Origin: an uncultured Bacilli bacterium
GTDB lineage: Bacteria > Bacillota_I > Bacilli_A > RF39 > UBA660
NCBI GenBank assembly: GCA_934122275.1
Contig: CAKOWI010000003.1
Span: 101,002-165,001 of the forward strand
Direction: 5' to 3'
DNA length: 64,000 nt
Shown: in pieces, positions 26,598 to 36,335 of the stretch
How positions within the stretch are numbered: the stretch's first letter is position 1
Layout of the letters: every line of letters starts with the position of its first letter
Notes under the pieces: generated by a model
Seen by the model: the letters and a program-made list of their open reading frames with translations, nothing else
Told to the model about the DNA's origin: nothing
The model's database searches: none
Position numbers and translations under genes: made by a program

Positions 26598-27995
26598 TTA
26601 TTTAGTAAAATTCTTAACTTTTTTATGTTTCTTTTTATCTTTTACATTAAAGCTTATATTACAATATAGAGTATAAATTATTGCAAAAATATAAATTATT
26701 TGTTTTGTATGAAATAACCCTTCAGTTATATTTCCAAGAGCAAAAGCAAAAATCATAAGACCAAGAACATATATATCCATCCTATCTTTCTTACTTAATA
26801 TTTTATTTAAAGCAAAAGAAAGTAAATATAAAATAAATAACGTACAACCGATAATTCCTGTTTCTTCTGCAAGCTGTATATATCCGCTGTGTGGATACAT
26901 ATATTTATAATCATCGCTAATTACACTTTTATTCTTTAAATAATCTTTTGCATTTTGATTGTTATACAAGTATGAATTATTGCCAATACCAACACCAAAA
27001 ATAGGATATTCCTTTATAAACTGTATACCAACTTTTTTATAGTAGTTTCTAAAGAAATTAGAACCCTCTTCATCACCAACACAATCATCATCAGCACATT
27101 TACCAGCCTTTACATGAACAATCTTATCATTTTTACTACCTAATATATCTATTAAATTTATCCTTAATACATTTGGCATATGAGCTGCTTCATAAGCATA
27201 ATCCATAGCAGATTGAACTGAATATTTAGCTCCTGGTATTAATACCATAATTACTATTAGTAAAACAATCAATATAGAATTCTTAAATTGTTTTTTAAAT
27301 AGCGTTACAATAAAAAATATAAATGACATTGCTAAATATATTAATTGTCCACTTCTAGAAAAAGTAAACGTAATAGCTAGCATAGAAAGAATAAGTAAAA
27401 ATTTATAATACTTATTTTCTTTATCCTTTAATAATTCATAAGTAATTATAGGAAACATAATTACTATAAATTTATCTAATAAAGTTGCTATATAAAACGT
27501 AGAATGTATTCTACCTAATATTCCTGGATATTTATCATTGTTATACGTATTTAAGTTATACCTAAATATATACTGAAGTATTCCTAATACTGCTACCAAA
27601 GAAAATGATATAAATATATGCTTTTTTATTTTATTTTTAGTTTCTTCATCATAATTACAATTAAATAGTACTAATATAAAAGTACTTAAAACCGAAAAAT
27701 TAATAAATCCCTTAAGTGATTCAATATTAGTTCTTATTCCAAAAATAAATGTCATAAAAAACCATATAATAACTAAAATATACAATATAAAAGAAAACTT
27801 ATTTTTTAATAAAACTTTAAGATTTCTTCTATTTTCGTACAATATCATAAGAGTTAAAAAAGCCGGTAATAAAACAGATAATATACTTCTTAATTTATCT
27901 ATAAATACTACACCAGAGCTTGTTAAACTAAAAAATAAAGTAATTAAATATATAGTAACTATAAGTATATTAGTAGTTCTTTTTGTTAATTTCAT
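26598..27995 (-). CDS. O-antigen ligase / Wzy-like polymerase
   Basis: 465 aa with about 11 transmembrane spans and one large outer loop (about 285-360). The loop ends in EYPIFGVGIGNNSY...MYPHSGYIQLAEETGIIG, the Wzy_C/WaaL signature with the conserved histidine in the HSG position. Such proteins polymerise or ligate lipid-linked repeat units outside the membrane. Having both a Wzy-like protein and an ABC exporter in one locus is unusual for a pure ABC-dependent pathway, so a ligase role is possible. ATG behind AGAGGTG. Confidence 0.85.
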   Translation of the reverse strand: MKLTKRTTNILIVTIYLITLFFSLTSSGVVFIDKLRSILSVLLPAFLTLMILYENRRNLKVLLKNKFSFILYILVIIWFFMTFIFGIRTNIESLKGFINFSVLSTFILVLFNCNYDEETKNKIKKHIFISFSLVAVLGILQYIFRYNLNTYNNDKYPGILGRIHSTFYIATLLDKFIVIMFPIITYELLKDKENKYYKFLLILSMLAITFTFSRSGQLIYLAMSFIFFIVTLFKKQFKNSILIVLLIVIMVLIPGAKYSVQSAMDYAYEAAHMPNVLRINLIDILGSKNDKIVHVKAGKCADDDCVGDEEGSNFFRNYYKKVGIQFIKEYPIFGVGIGNNSYLYNNQNAKDYLKNKSVISDDYKYMYPHSGYIQLAEETGIIGCTLFILYLLSFALNKILSKKDRMDIYVLGLMIFAFALGNITEGLFHTKQIIYIFAIIYTLYCNISFNVKDKKKHKKVKNFTK

Positions 27996-28044
27996 AATGC
28001 ACCTCTACTGTGTATAAACAATTATAACACAAATACCAATAATT

Positions 28045-29010
28045 TTAAAAAAATTTACAATAAACTTTAGTTAATACCTTATTTTTTTCAATCATTCTCT
28101 TTAAAAAATTTCTTTTTCTCCATATTTCATTTTCCTTCCAACCAGGAAAATTATTATTTAAATATAAAAATGCTTCATCAATAAACTTATTTTTAACGCA
28201 TTCATCTTTTTGGTATTTTTGCTGAAGAGTATACCTAAATAACATTTTTATCACTAAAGCTTCTACATATACTTTTATATCGTCATAGTATTTTTTAGAT
28301 TTCATTTCTAAAACTATCTCATCTATTATTTTTAAAATATCAAATACCCTTTTATCCATAACGGTAGTTTCGCTTTTACTTCTCACCAAATAATAATTTA
28401 GTTTTTCTTCAACAATTCCTATTTTTTTAGCTCTACTTAAAGCTTTAATAACAAATATAGCATCTTCATACTTTAAATCCTGTGGAAAACTATTACCATT
28501 TAATAATTCTCTTTTATAAAGTTTATTCCATGGTGCTAAATTAACGTCCAAAAGTAAATTAGGGCTTTCTTCTAAATTAGTAGAGTTAAAGTAATCTAAG
28601 AAATAATCACATTCTATTTCAGTTAACTCATCACCATCTTCTAATACTTTAATATAGTTACATAAAACTAAATCTAAATTATCATCAGTAGCTTTTTTAT
28701 ACATTTTATCGTACATTGTTTCATTAACCCAATCATCACTATCAACAAATGCTATGTACTTTCCTTTTGCTTTTTTTACACCTATATTTCTATTGTATCC
28801 TATACCCTTATTAACTTTATTATCAATAAGTACAATATTCTTGTATTTATTTTTATATTCTTTAATTATTTCTTTAGAATTATCAGTACTACAGTCATTA
28901 ATCACAATTATTTCAATTTCATCTAATGTTTGATTGACTAAACTATCCAAACATCTTCTTAAATATTTTTCTGTATTATAAACTGGTACTATAACTGATA
29001 CTTTTATCAT
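28045..29010 (-). CDS. Family 2 glycosyltransferase
   Basis: 321 aa. GT-A domain with VSVIVPVYNTEKYLRRCLDSL, IINDCSTDNS, KGKYIAFVDSDDWV (DxD type) and APWNKLYKRELL, plus a helical C-terminal extension. It probably adds one sugar from a nucleotide-sugar donor during repeat-unit assembly. The N-terminal half is closely similar to the next gene upstream, which points to an old tandem duplication. ATG behind AAGGGTGAT. Confidence 0.9.
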   Translation of the reverse strand: MIKVSVIVPVYNTEKYLRRCLDSLVNQTLDEIEIIVINDCSTDNSKEIIKEYKNKYKNIVLIDNKVNKGIGYNRNIGVKKAKGKYIAFVDSDDWVNETMYDKMYKKATDDNLDLVLCNYIKVLEDGDELTEIECDYFLDYFNSTNLEESPNLLLDVNLAPWNKLYKRELLNGNSFPQDLKYEDAIFVIKALSRAKKIGIVEEKLNYYLVRSKSETTVMDKRVFDILKIIDEIVLEMKSKKYYDDIKVYVEALVIKMLFRYTLQQKYQKDECVKNKFIDEAFLYLNNNFPGWKENEIWRKRNFLKRMIEKNKVLTKVYCKFF

Positions 29011-29036
29011 ATTATCACCCTTAATTTAAATTTTAA

Positions 29037-29978
29037 TTATCTTGCTATTCTTAAATATAAACCTAAGTTAAGCTTCATAAACATCTTTTTCAATTTTCTA
29101 ATTTTGGTATTTACTATAACCCCATCAAATGCATGAAGTTTTTTTAGTTCATTTATATATTCTTTTCTTTCCGCTCCTTTTAGTTCCCTAGCCTTTACTA
29201 TAACGGAGTTTGATATATAGCTTAAATAATAATCATTAGTATTATTCTTTTTATTCACATTTTTAGAAAATAATCTAAGACTCTTATACTGATTTAACAT
29301 ATCAAATGCTTTTTTAACAGTCTTTTTATAATCGTCATTATTCATTATGCTTCCATCTCTTTGTACGTAATGATATCCAATATAATCAATTGATTTAACA
29401 CTTTTTGCCTTATATATTACATACGGTATAAGTCCAAAGTCTTCATGATATACACCTTTTTTAAAACTAAATTTATTCTTAATATAATACTCTCTATTAA
29501 TAACATAACACCAAGCTGGTTCAACAAAATGATAGTTAGAAATATATCTAAATGCATCAATTCCACTTACTCTATCAAAAGAATATTCATGATACTCTAT
29601 TTTATCTTTTCCATTTTCATCTTCAGTTACTATTTGATATCTTAATACATCTAAATCCTTAATTTCTTTTTCAATTTCTTCTAAAAAGTTTGTATTTACA
29701 TAATCATCACTATCTATAAAAATTATATATTTACCCTTTGCTTTTTTAACACCTACATTTCTAGCTTCACTTAATCCTTTATTTTCTTGATCTATTATTA
29801 TAAGGTTACTATTATCCTTTTTATACTTATTAAGTATATCCAAACTATTATCAGTTGATCCATCATTTATCAATATCACTTCAAAGTTATTAAAAGATTG
29901 TCCGATTAAACTATCTAAGCATCTTTTTAAGTATTTTGAAGTATTGTAAACTGGTACTATAAAACTATATTTAATCAT
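29037..29978 (-). CDS. Family 2 glycosyltransferase (paralogue of its neighbour)
   Basis: 313 aa. SFIVPVYNTSKYLKRCLDSL, INDGSTDNS and KGKYIIFIDSDDYV define the GT-A domain. The middle (EPAWCYVINREYY, EDFGLIPYVIYKAKSV) matches the EpsJ/capsule GT2 group. The ATG overlaps the end of the upstream GT4 gene by eight bases. The C-terminal region diverges from the 28-kb paralogue, which suggests a different acceptor. Confidence 0.9.
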   Translation of the reverse strand: MIKYSFIVPVYNTSKYLKRCLDSLIGQSFNNFEVILINDGSTDNSLDILNKYKKDNSNLIIIDQENKGLSEARNVGVKKAKGKYIIFIDSDDYVNTNFLEEIEKEIKDLDVLRYQIVTEDENGKDKIEYHEYSFDRVSGIDAFRYISNYHFVEPAWCYVINREYYIKNKFSFKKGVYHEDFGLIPYVIYKAKSVKSIDYIGYHYVQRDGSIMNNDDYKKTVKKAFDMLNQYKSLRLFSKNVNKKNNTNDYYLSYISNSVIVKARELKGAERKEYINELKKLHAFDGVIVNTKIRKLKKMFMKLNLGLYLRIAR

Positions 29979-31062
29979 TTCTATTCTCCATAATTTTTTC
30001 TATTTTCTCTATTCTTTGCTTATTTAACAAATTATAGTCAACTTTTTCTTTAATTTTAAAACCATTTTTAACTAATTTTCTTATTTCCAAAGATATATCA
30101 TTAATATCTTTATTTACTATAATCCCAAACCTATTAGGTATTGATATATAATCATCAGATACATTAATAGTTGTTACAATAGGAGTATTTAAAATTATCG
30201 ATTCCGAATATACAACAGGAAAGCCTTCATAATCAGAAGTAATTATTAAATAGTCACTTTTAGCAATATAAGGATATGGATTTTTAGCAGCACCTAATAA
30301 TTTTACATTTGACAAATTAAAACGTTTAATCATGTCTTTATATTTTTTTTCATCTTCTCCGGTTCCTAAAATCCAAAACTCAATTTCATTATCATTTTTT
30401 AGTACTTTAGCACATTCAATAATTCTTGAAATTTTCTTTTGATGCTCATCTAATCTACCAACAAATAGAAAAATCTTTTTTTTGTTTTTTAATATTTTTA
30501 TTTTCTCTTTTGAGAGTTTAATTATTCTGTCTTGGTCTACAAAATTATTTATCGTTATCGATTTACTATCAATATCAGGAATTAGCTTTACAAGACTTTC
30601 TCTGGATTCATTGCTAACAAATACAACATGATTAAATTTTCTAATATTAATGCCTGTGAAAAAGTTTATTAAATTTTCATTATCATAAATACTAGTATAA
30701 TCGTTATGCACAAATAATATTCTATTATCAGATGATACTCTTGCCATAAAACTACAAGGCTTTGAGTAAGTTGCATAACAGATACTTGCATCATACCTTT
30801 TATAATTTTTAAACATAAAAAATAATCTATTAGCAAGATTCATTGCTTTTCTTATTAATTTATTTTTAGATTTACTAACCTTATATTCATAAACATTAAC
30901 ATTACTAGGTAAATCATTTAAGAATACTCCTTTTTTTTCTTCTAAGTAAAGAGTTACATCATATTTATTATAATTGAAATTTTTAAGTAAGTTTATTAAT
31001 GAAGTTTCTATACCACCAAAATCTAAATTATATGATGCAATTAGAATTTTTTTCTTTTTCAA
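29971..31062 (-). CDS. Family 4 glycosyltransferase
   Basis: About 363 aa. GT-B fold with the N-terminal DFGGIETSLINLL loop and the C-terminal retaining-transferase signature: FLFVGRLDEHQKKISRIIECAK, then TSDYEGFPVVYSESIILNTPIVTTINVSDD (E-x7-E type). It is the first gene of the minus-strand cluster. I pick a TTG start at 31062, because GGTGAT precedes it; an in-frame ATG at 31074 overlaps that ribosome binding site. A TTGTAA/TATAAT pair about 30-60 bases upstream is a likely promoter. Confidence 0.9.
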   Translation of the reverse strand: MKKKKILIASYNLDFGGIETSLINLLKNFNYNKYDVTLYLEEKKGVFLNDLPSNVNVYEYKVSKSKNKLIRKAMNLANRLFFMFKNYKRYDASICYATYSKPCSFMARVSSDNRILFVHNDYTSIYDNENLINFFTGINIRKFNHVVFVSNESRESLVKLIPDIDSKSITINNFVDQDRIIKLSKEKIKILKNKKKIFLFVGRLDEHQKKISRIIECAKVLKNDNEIEFWILGTGEDEKKYKDMIKRFNLSNVKLLGAAKNPYPYIAKSDYLIITSDYEGFPVVYSESIILNTPIVTTINVSDDYISIPNRFGIIVNKDINDISLEIRKLVKNGFKIKEKVDYNLLNKQRIEKIEKIMENRND

Positions 31063-31170
31063 TATTATCACCATAATAATTATATTATATATGGCTTTTT
31101 TTTACAAGAAAATACATTTTTAATAACAAAACTTAAACTAATATCATATATTATTTTAGGAGTGATAAAT

Positions 31171-31416
31171 ATGGGAATTACCGATAGTTTTTTAAATCGT
31201 GTCGAAAGAAAAACTAACGTTAGCAAAGAATCAATTTTGGATATTGCATCTAGATTAAAAGATGGAGATTTAAAAGACGAAAACACTATAAGAGGTGTTA
31301 TAGATGAACTTTCAAAGTTAACTGGAAAAGAAGTTTCAAAAGAACAATCAGATAAAATTGTTAATGCAGTTATAGGAAATAAAATACCTAACAATTTAGA
31401 GAATATGATTGATTAA
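31171..31416 (+). CDS. spoVIF: Stage VI sporulation protein F
   Basis: About 81 aa. The order DSFLNRVERKTNVS...ILDIASRLKDGDLKDENTIRGVIDELSKLTGKEVSKEQSDKIVNAVIGNKIP parallels Bacillus SpoVIF (YjcC) along its whole length, including the final NNKIP-like motif. In Bacillus it is made in the mother cell and needed for late coat assembly and resistance. I choose ATG 31171 behind TAGGAGTGAT. It is followed by a terminator and then by spoIVA, so two coat-related genes lie side by side. Confidence 0.85.
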   Translation: MGITDSFLNRVERKTNVSKESILDIASRLKDGDLKDENTIRGVIDELSKLTGKEVSKEQSDKIVNAVIGNKIPNNLENMID

Positions 31417-31440
31417 GAAGATTTTTTATCTTCTTTTTTT
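31415..31440 (+). terminator. Terminator of spoVIF
   Basis: Arms AAGAAGA and TCTTCTT with a seven-base loop and seven T residues, overlapping the stop codon. Confidence 0.7.
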
Positions 31441-31497
31441 CATATTATTTAGTAGTATACATATTATTTAATGAGATTGATAGAAAGTAGGGATCAT

Positions 31498-32973
31498 ATG
31501 GATAAATATGAAATTATTAAAGATATATCCGAAAGAACAAAAGGAGATATCTATTTAGGTGTAGTTGGTGCAGTTAGAACTGGTAAATCAACATTTATTA
31601 AAAAATGTATTGAGAATCTAGTAGTTCCTAACATTAGCGATGAATATGAAAGAAAAAGATGTCTAGATGAAATACCTCAAACTGCACAAGGTAAAACAAT
31701 AATGACAATTGAACCAAAATTTGTTCCATCTAATGGTGCTAAAGTTCAAATAGAAGACTTTTCTGCAAATATAAGATTAATTGATTGCGTAGGATATGTA
31801 ATTGATGCTGCTAAAGGATACGAAGATGAAAATGGACCTAGAATGGTTAGAACACCATGGTATGATGAAGAAATTCCATTTGTTGAAGCAGCAGAAATAG
31901 GAACAGAAAAAGTAATTAGAGATCACTCTACGATTGGTATTGTAGTAACTACAGATGGAAGTATTGGGGAAATTGGAAGAAAAGAATACGTTGATGCAGA
32001 AAATCAAGTAATAGATGAATTAAAAGAAATTGGAAAACCATTTATAATAGTATTAAATTCTACTCATCCTACAAATCCGGATACGGAAAAGTTAGCCGAT
32101 GAATTAAGAAACACCCATCAAATTCCTGTAATACCAGTTAATGTATTAAACATGGGAGAAAAAGAAATATATAAGATATTAAAAGAGGCATTATTTGAAT
32201 TTCCAGTACTAAGTGTTAATGTAAGTATGCCAGATTGGATAGCAAGCCTATCATATAAACATGAAATTAAAAAAACTTATATAGAAAAAATAAAAGAAAG
32301 TGTTGTTGATGTTGATAAAGTAAGAGATGTTGATACAATAATTCAACACTTTGAAGGATGCGAGTATATAGAAAAAGCATATCTATCTGAAGTTAATACC
32401 GCAAAAGGTGAAATAACCATTAACTTAGAAGCTCCAGAAGGATTGTATAATGAAGTATTAAATAATATAATAGGAACAAAGATTGATTCAAAAGCAAAAT
32501 TAATATCTTTATTCCAAGAATTAAATGAAACAAAAGAAGAATATGGTCAATTTAAAGAAGCATTAAAAATGGTAAAACAAACTGGATATGGAACATCATT
32601 TCCAACACTTAAAGATATGAAGTTAGATACTCCAGAAATAATAAAACAAGGTTCTAGATATGGTGTCAAATTAAAAGCAGTTGCACCTTCCATACATATG
32701 ATTAGAGTAGATGTTGAATCAACGTTTGAACCAATAATAGGTTCTGAAACACAAAGTAAAGAACTTATTGATCATCTAATGAAAAACTATGATACTGACC
32801 CTGATAGTGTATGGAAAAGTGAAATATTTGGTAGAAGTTTAGACGTTATAGTTCAAGAAGGAATACGAGGAAAACTATCTTTAATGCCAGATAATATCAG
32901 ACATAAATTACAAACTACTTTAACTAAAGTGGTAAATAAAGGTTCTAATAATATGATAGCTATTGTTATATAG
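31498..32973 (+). CDS. spoIVA: Stage IV sporulation protein A, coat-basement ATPase
   Basis: 491 aa, the canonical length. SpoIVA polymerises on the forespore surface using ATP and is the platform for the whole spore coat. The P-loop GAVRTGKSTF, DCVGYV, the GYEDENGPRMVRTPWY segment, VIRDHSTIGIVVTTDGSIG and the near-invariant C-terminal MVKQTGYG and VKLKAVAPSIHMI are intact, as is the terminal region that ends IAIVI. ATG 31498 is chosen because TAGGGATC precedes it and it restores the family N-terminus. It is a strong marker that the organism makes endospores. Confidence 0.97.
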   Translation: MDKYEIIKDISERTKGDIYLGVVGAVRTGKSTFIKKCIENLVVPNISDEYERKRCLDEIPQTAQGKTIMTIEPKFVPSNGAKVQIEDFSANIRLIDCVGYVIDAAKGYEDENGPRMVRTPWYDEEIPFVEAAEIGTEKVIRDHSTIGIVVTTDGSIGEIGRKEYVDAENQVIDELKEIGKPFIIVLNSTHPTNPDTEKLADELRNTHQIPVIPVNVLNMGEKEIYKILKEALFEFPVLSVNVSMPDWIASLSYKHEIKKTYIEKIKESVVDVDKVRDVDTIIQHFEGCEYIEKAYLSEVNTAKGEITINLEAPEGLYNEVLNNIIGTKIDSKAKLISLFQELNETKEEYGQFKEALKMVKQTGYGTSFPTLKDMKLDTPEIIKQGSRYGVKLKAVAPSIHMIRVDVESTFEPIIGSETQSKELIDHLMKNYDTDPDSVWKSEIFGRSLDVIVQEGIRGKLSLMPDNIRHKLQTTLTKVVNKGSNNMIAIVI

Positions 32974-32989
32974 TTATCTTTTTTTATAT

Positions 32990-33012
32990 AAAAAAACATA
33001 CAAAAAGTATGT
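32990..33012 (-). terminator. Terminator of der
   Basis: On the minus strand GACATAC, five T residues and GTATGT are followed by seven T residues, right after the der stop codon. Convergent with spoIVA. Confidence 0.65.
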
Positions 33013-34326
33013 CTATTCGTCTCTATTTTTAAATTGGAAAACTATAGGAGTTCCCTCAAAATCAAAATTTTCCCTTATTTTATTCTCAAGATATCTCTCA
33101 TATGAAAAATGTACTAAATTTTTATTATTTACATGAAAAGTAAATTTAGGTGGTGCAACAGAAGTTTGAGAAGTAAAATAAATTTTTAATCTCTTTCCCT
33201 TATAAGATGGTGGTGCTTGGGTTGCAACTGCATCTACTATTACGTCATTTAAAATACTAGTTTGAATTTGTCTATGAGAATTATTATATACCTTTATAAC
33301 TTCAGGCATTAAAGTATGTAATCTTTTCTTTGTCTTAGCAGATAAGAAAACTAAAGGAACATAAGATAAAAATTGAAATTCTGCTCTTACTTTATTAGTA
33401 AAATCTTTTATTGCTTGATCCTTATTCTCAACTGTATCCCACTTATTTACAACAAGTACAACAGCTTTTCCTGCCTCTATTGCATAGCTAGCTATATGTT
33501 TATCATGCTCTATAATTCCTTCTTCTGCATTAATAACTACTAAACATACATCACTTCTATCTATTGCTTTTAAACTTCTTAATAAACTATATTTTTCTAT
33601 AGTTTCATATACTTTACCCTTTTTTCTCATTCCAGCAGTATCAATTATAACGAATTTTTCTTTTGAATAAGTGAATTCAGTATCAACAGTATCTCTTGTT
33701 GTTCCAGCTACATCACTAACTATTACCCTATCTTCATTAAGCACAGCATTAACTAGTGAAGATTTTCCTACATTTGGTCTTCCTATAACACAAAATTTAA
33801 CAATATCACTTGCATATTCCTCTTCAATGTTTTTATCAAAATCAATAAGTACTTCACCCATTAACTCATCAAAACCAATGTTATGTGATCCAGATATTGG
33901 AATATAATAGTCAAACCCTAATTCATAAAAATCATACATGTTTTCATTTGTTTTTTTGTTATCCACTTTATTTATTGCAACTACAACTTTTTTATTGCTG
34001 CGTCTTAAAATATCTCTTACTATAAGATCATTAGAAGTAATTCCCTCTTTACCATCAACAACAAAAATTACTACATCAGATTCATCTATTGCAAGTTCTG
34101 CTTGCATTTTTATTTCTTTGTTAAATGTATCATTTCCTATATCAATACCACCAGTATCAATAACGTTAAAACTATAATCAAAATACGTTCCTGTACCATA
34201 TATTCTATCTCTAGTAACACCAGGAGTATCTTCTATAATAGCTTGTTTTTTACCTACTAATCTATTAAATATCGTTGATTTACCCACATTAGGTCTACCT
34301 ACTAGTGCTATAGTTGGTAATTTCAT
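33013..34326 (-). CDS. der: Ribosome-assembly GTPase Der (EngA)
   Basis: About 437 aa. Two tandem GTPase domains, each with its own P-loop: GRPNVGKSTIFNRL near residue 8 and GRPNVGKSSLVNAV near residue 180, plus two DTxG boxes and NKVD/NKWD motifs. The C-terminal KH-like domain ends in FEGTPIVFQFK. Der is essential for 50S subunit maturation. ATG 34326 has AGGTGG; an ATG three codons upstream is a poorer choice. In Bacillus der and spoIVA are also close neighbours, although here they converge. Confidence 0.96.
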   Translation of the reverse strand: MKLPTIALVGRPNVGKSTIFNRLVGKKQAIIEDTPGVTRDRIYGTGTYFDYSFNVIDTGGIDIGNDTFNKEIKMQAELAIDESDVVIFVVDGKEGITSNDLIVRDILRRSNKKVVVAINKVDNKKTNENMYDFYELGFDYYIPISGSHNIGFDELMGEVLIDFDKNIEEEYASDIVKFCVIGRPNVGKSSLVNAVLNEDRVIVSDVAGTTRDTVDTEFTYSKEKFVIIDTAGMRKKGKVYETIEKYSLLRSLKAIDRSDVCLVVINAEEGIIEHDKHIASYAIEAGKAVVLVVNKWDTVENKDQAIKDFTNKVRAEFQFLSYVPLVFLSAKTKKRLHTLMPEVIKVYNNSHRQIQTSILNDVIVDAVATQAPPSYKGKRLKIYFTSQTSVAPPKFTFHVNNKNLVHFSYERYLENKIRENFDFEGTPIVFQFKNRDE

Positions 34327-34349
34327 AAATACCACCTCTTCTTATTATA

Positions 34350-34387
34350 ATTAAACAACAAAAGTTTATGATTACTCACCATAAACT
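34350..34387 (-). terminator. Likely terminator of engB
   Basis: Eight-base arms AGTTTATG (34363-34370) and CATAAACT (34380-34387), followed on the minus strand by TTGTTGTTTAATT. The T tract is interrupted, so termination may be partial. Confidence 0.45.
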
Positions 34388-34962
34388 TCTTTTTCTATAA
34401 TTGCTTGAATTTCTTTTTTACCAAGCTTTGTCTTAGCGGAGAATAAAACTAATTCATCACCAATAGCTAAGTCTATATTATCAGTAATCTGTTTTTTATA
34501 TTTATCCCTTAAAGTAGTTCCTATTTTGTCTACTTTAGTTGCAACTAAAACAACTTTAACACCATGAAATTTTAAAAAGTTATACATTAAAAGATCATCT
34601 TCAGATGGTTTATGTCTAAAATCAACTAACATAAAAACTTGTTTTAATTGTTTTCTTTCTGATAAATATTCTTCTATCATCATTCCAAATTTTTGCTGTT
34701 TTGACTTGCTTGTTGCAGCATAACCATATCCTGGAACATCTACTAAATAAAATGCATTATTTACTTTATAGAAATTAATCGTTTGAGTTTTACCAGGTTT
34801 TCCTGATATTCTAGCCAAATCCTTTCTTTCCATAATTGAATTAGTAAAACTACTCTTACCAACATTACTTCTTCCAATAAGTAAGAACTCTGGCATCTCA
34901 TCTGTTGGATATTGACTTCTTCTTACTGCAACATTAGAAAGTTCAACATCAATAATTTTCAT
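34372..34962 (-). CDS. engB: Ribosome-biogenesis GTP-binding protein EngB/YsxC
   Basis: About 196 aa, normal for the family. GRSNVGKSSFTNSI (G1), SGKPGKTQTINFY (G2), DVPGYGYA (G3) and ATKVDKI (G4) are visible, and FSAKTKLGKKEI is G5. It assists late 50S assembly. ATG 34962 follows GGTGATTAAA; the reading frame extends upstream but with no ribosome binding site. It follows the MYG1-like gene on the same strand. Confidence 0.95.
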   Translation of the reverse strand: MKIIDVELSNVAVRRSQYPTDEMPEFLLIGRSNVGKSSFTNSIMERKDLARISGKPGKTQTINFYKVNNAFYLVDVPGYGYAATSKSKQQKFGMMIEEYLSERKQLKQVFMLVDFRHKPSEDDLLMYNFLKFHGVKVVLVATKVDKIGTTLRDKYKKQITDNIDLAIGDELVLFSAKTKLGKKEIQAIIEKEVYGE

Positions 34963-35052
34963 TTTAATCACCTTCGATTTATATATAAAATCCGCTTTCG
35001 CGCAAATATTATAGCAGATATATAAATAAATTGCAAATCGCGGTATCAAAAC

Positions 35053-35997
35053 CTAAGATTCAACCGCTATTTTAGCTATCTTTTTGGCATCTTCAAAAGT
35101 CTTGCAAGCACATATAAATAATCCTTTATGGCAAAAAATGATGGTATCAATACCACTTATCTTTTGTAAGTCTTCATTTTCAAGTCCAGCCCAAGACGAT
35201 GGGAATGGCTTTTTAACATTAAAACTATTAACAGAAGTAGGTGTTGCAACTATATTATACCCTCCCCTTTTAGATGGAAAAATAGCATATAATATATCTT
35301 TAGCTTTTTTATTATCAGAAGATAAAACTATGTCTTGCCAAGGCATATATGTATCAAGAATTAATATTTTATCTTTACTTTCTTCAATTTTGTCTTCTAC
35401 TAAAGATCTAGCTTTTTCTTTTGCTAACAACTTATTTACAAAATTATTAAATATAGTATTTGCAAAACAAACAGCTTCTAAAAATCTTTCATCTTCTTTA
35501 CCATTTTCATACCAAAGTGGATTAAAACTACTTATAAGTGATGGTATACTTTGGTATTTTATAGGTATATTTATGTCCAAACTTTGACCATTATCATCTC
35601 TATCTATATCCATAATTAAATTCTTATCAATACCATTAAATAACGTTTCAATATTAGATATTTTTAATTTATTTAATATATCCTTACCATATTCATTCCA
35701 AACTAACCCGCATGATGCATATTTTATTCCATTTTCACGCTTCTTATCAAAATTTATCCCATGATGATCAAATCTTCCAAAACCTATATCATATACAAAT
35801 TTATTTTTTTCATCATTATTCACTTTATTTGTTCTAAATAATTTAATATTATCAAATTTATTTAATAATATTACACTTGCCATAACTTCATCAGCATGAA
35901 ATGTACCACTATGTGTAATAAATGATGCTTCATCATAATTATTCGTTAACTCTATAGTAACATCATTACCATATATATTTTTTAATACCTTCTTCAT
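35053..35997 (-). CDS. MYG1-like DHH-superfamily metal-dependent protein
   Basis: 314 aa. THSGTFHADEVMASVIL near residue 29 and FDHHG near residue 77 are the metal-binding motifs of the MYG1/UPF0160 family, related to DHH phosphoesterases. Eukaryotic MYG1 is a 3'-5' RNA exonuclease. The bacterial role is not established, but a nuclease is likely. The C-terminal GGYNIVATP...PFPSSWAGLENEDL matches the rest of the family. ATG behind GGTGG. Confidence 0.8.
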   Translation of the reverse strand: MKKVLKNIYGNDVTIELTNNYDEASFITHSGTFHADEVMASVILLNKFDNIKLFRTNKVNNDEKNKFVYDIGFGRFDHHGINFDKKRENGIKYASCGLVWNEYGKDILNKLKISNIETLFNGIDKNLIMDIDRDDNGQSLDINIPIKYQSIPSLISSFNPLWYENGKEDERFLEAVCFANTIFNNFVNKLLAKEKARSLVEDKIEESKDKILILDTYMPWQDIVLSSDNKKAKDILYAIFPSKRGGYNIVATPTSVNSFNVKKPFPSSWAGLENEDLQKISGIDTIIFCHKGLFICACKTFEDAKKIAKIAVES

Positions 35998-36018
35998 ATT
36001 ACCACCTATATTATTAAC

Positions 36019-36297
36019 CTATTTATTAGTATTATTATAATAATTTAATTCAGATAATTTCTGACTTATTTCTTCTAAATCATCTAAATCAGTTTCTTCA
36101 TTTAAAATTTCTTCTATCTCAAATATTAAGCTATTTAGTGAATTATATTTTTTATAATCAATATTATATTTTCTTAGAACCTCTATTTGATTATCACTCA
36201 AATATATACCATTACCTCTCATTTTTATAATATCATTATCATTATATACATCTTTTACTATGTCTTCTATATTTATTTCTTTTCCATTTAATACCAT
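36019..36297 (-). CDS. Hypothetical 92-aa acidic protein
   Basis: I do not recognise it. It is soluble, highly charged and mostly helical by composition, with an acidic second half (EIEEILNEETDLDDLEEISQKLSELNYYN). The middle has YLSDNQIEVLRKYNIDYKKY, which looks like a small helical unit. ATG with AAGGATAA. It is likely co-transcribed between nrnA upstream and the MYG1-like gene downstream. Confidence 0.6.
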   Translation of the reverse strand: MVLNGKEINIEDIVKDVYNDNDIIKMRGNGIYLSDNQIEVLRKYNIDYKKYNSLNSLIFEIEEILNEETDLDDLEEISQKLSELNYYNNTNK

Positions 36298-36335
36298 AAC
36301 ATTATCCTTATTTTTATTAAATTAAAAAGGCTATT

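Noticed and set aside
31441..31497. Sigma-E promoter for spoIVA
   Set aside because: TCATATT and CATATTAT are present, but the spacing is short and in such AT-rich DNA the match is not convincing enough to list.
35084..35587. 167-codon open frame on the plus strand inside the MYG1-like gene
   Set aside because: Antisense to a gene with recognisable family motifs; it has no ribosome binding site and is explained by codon composition.
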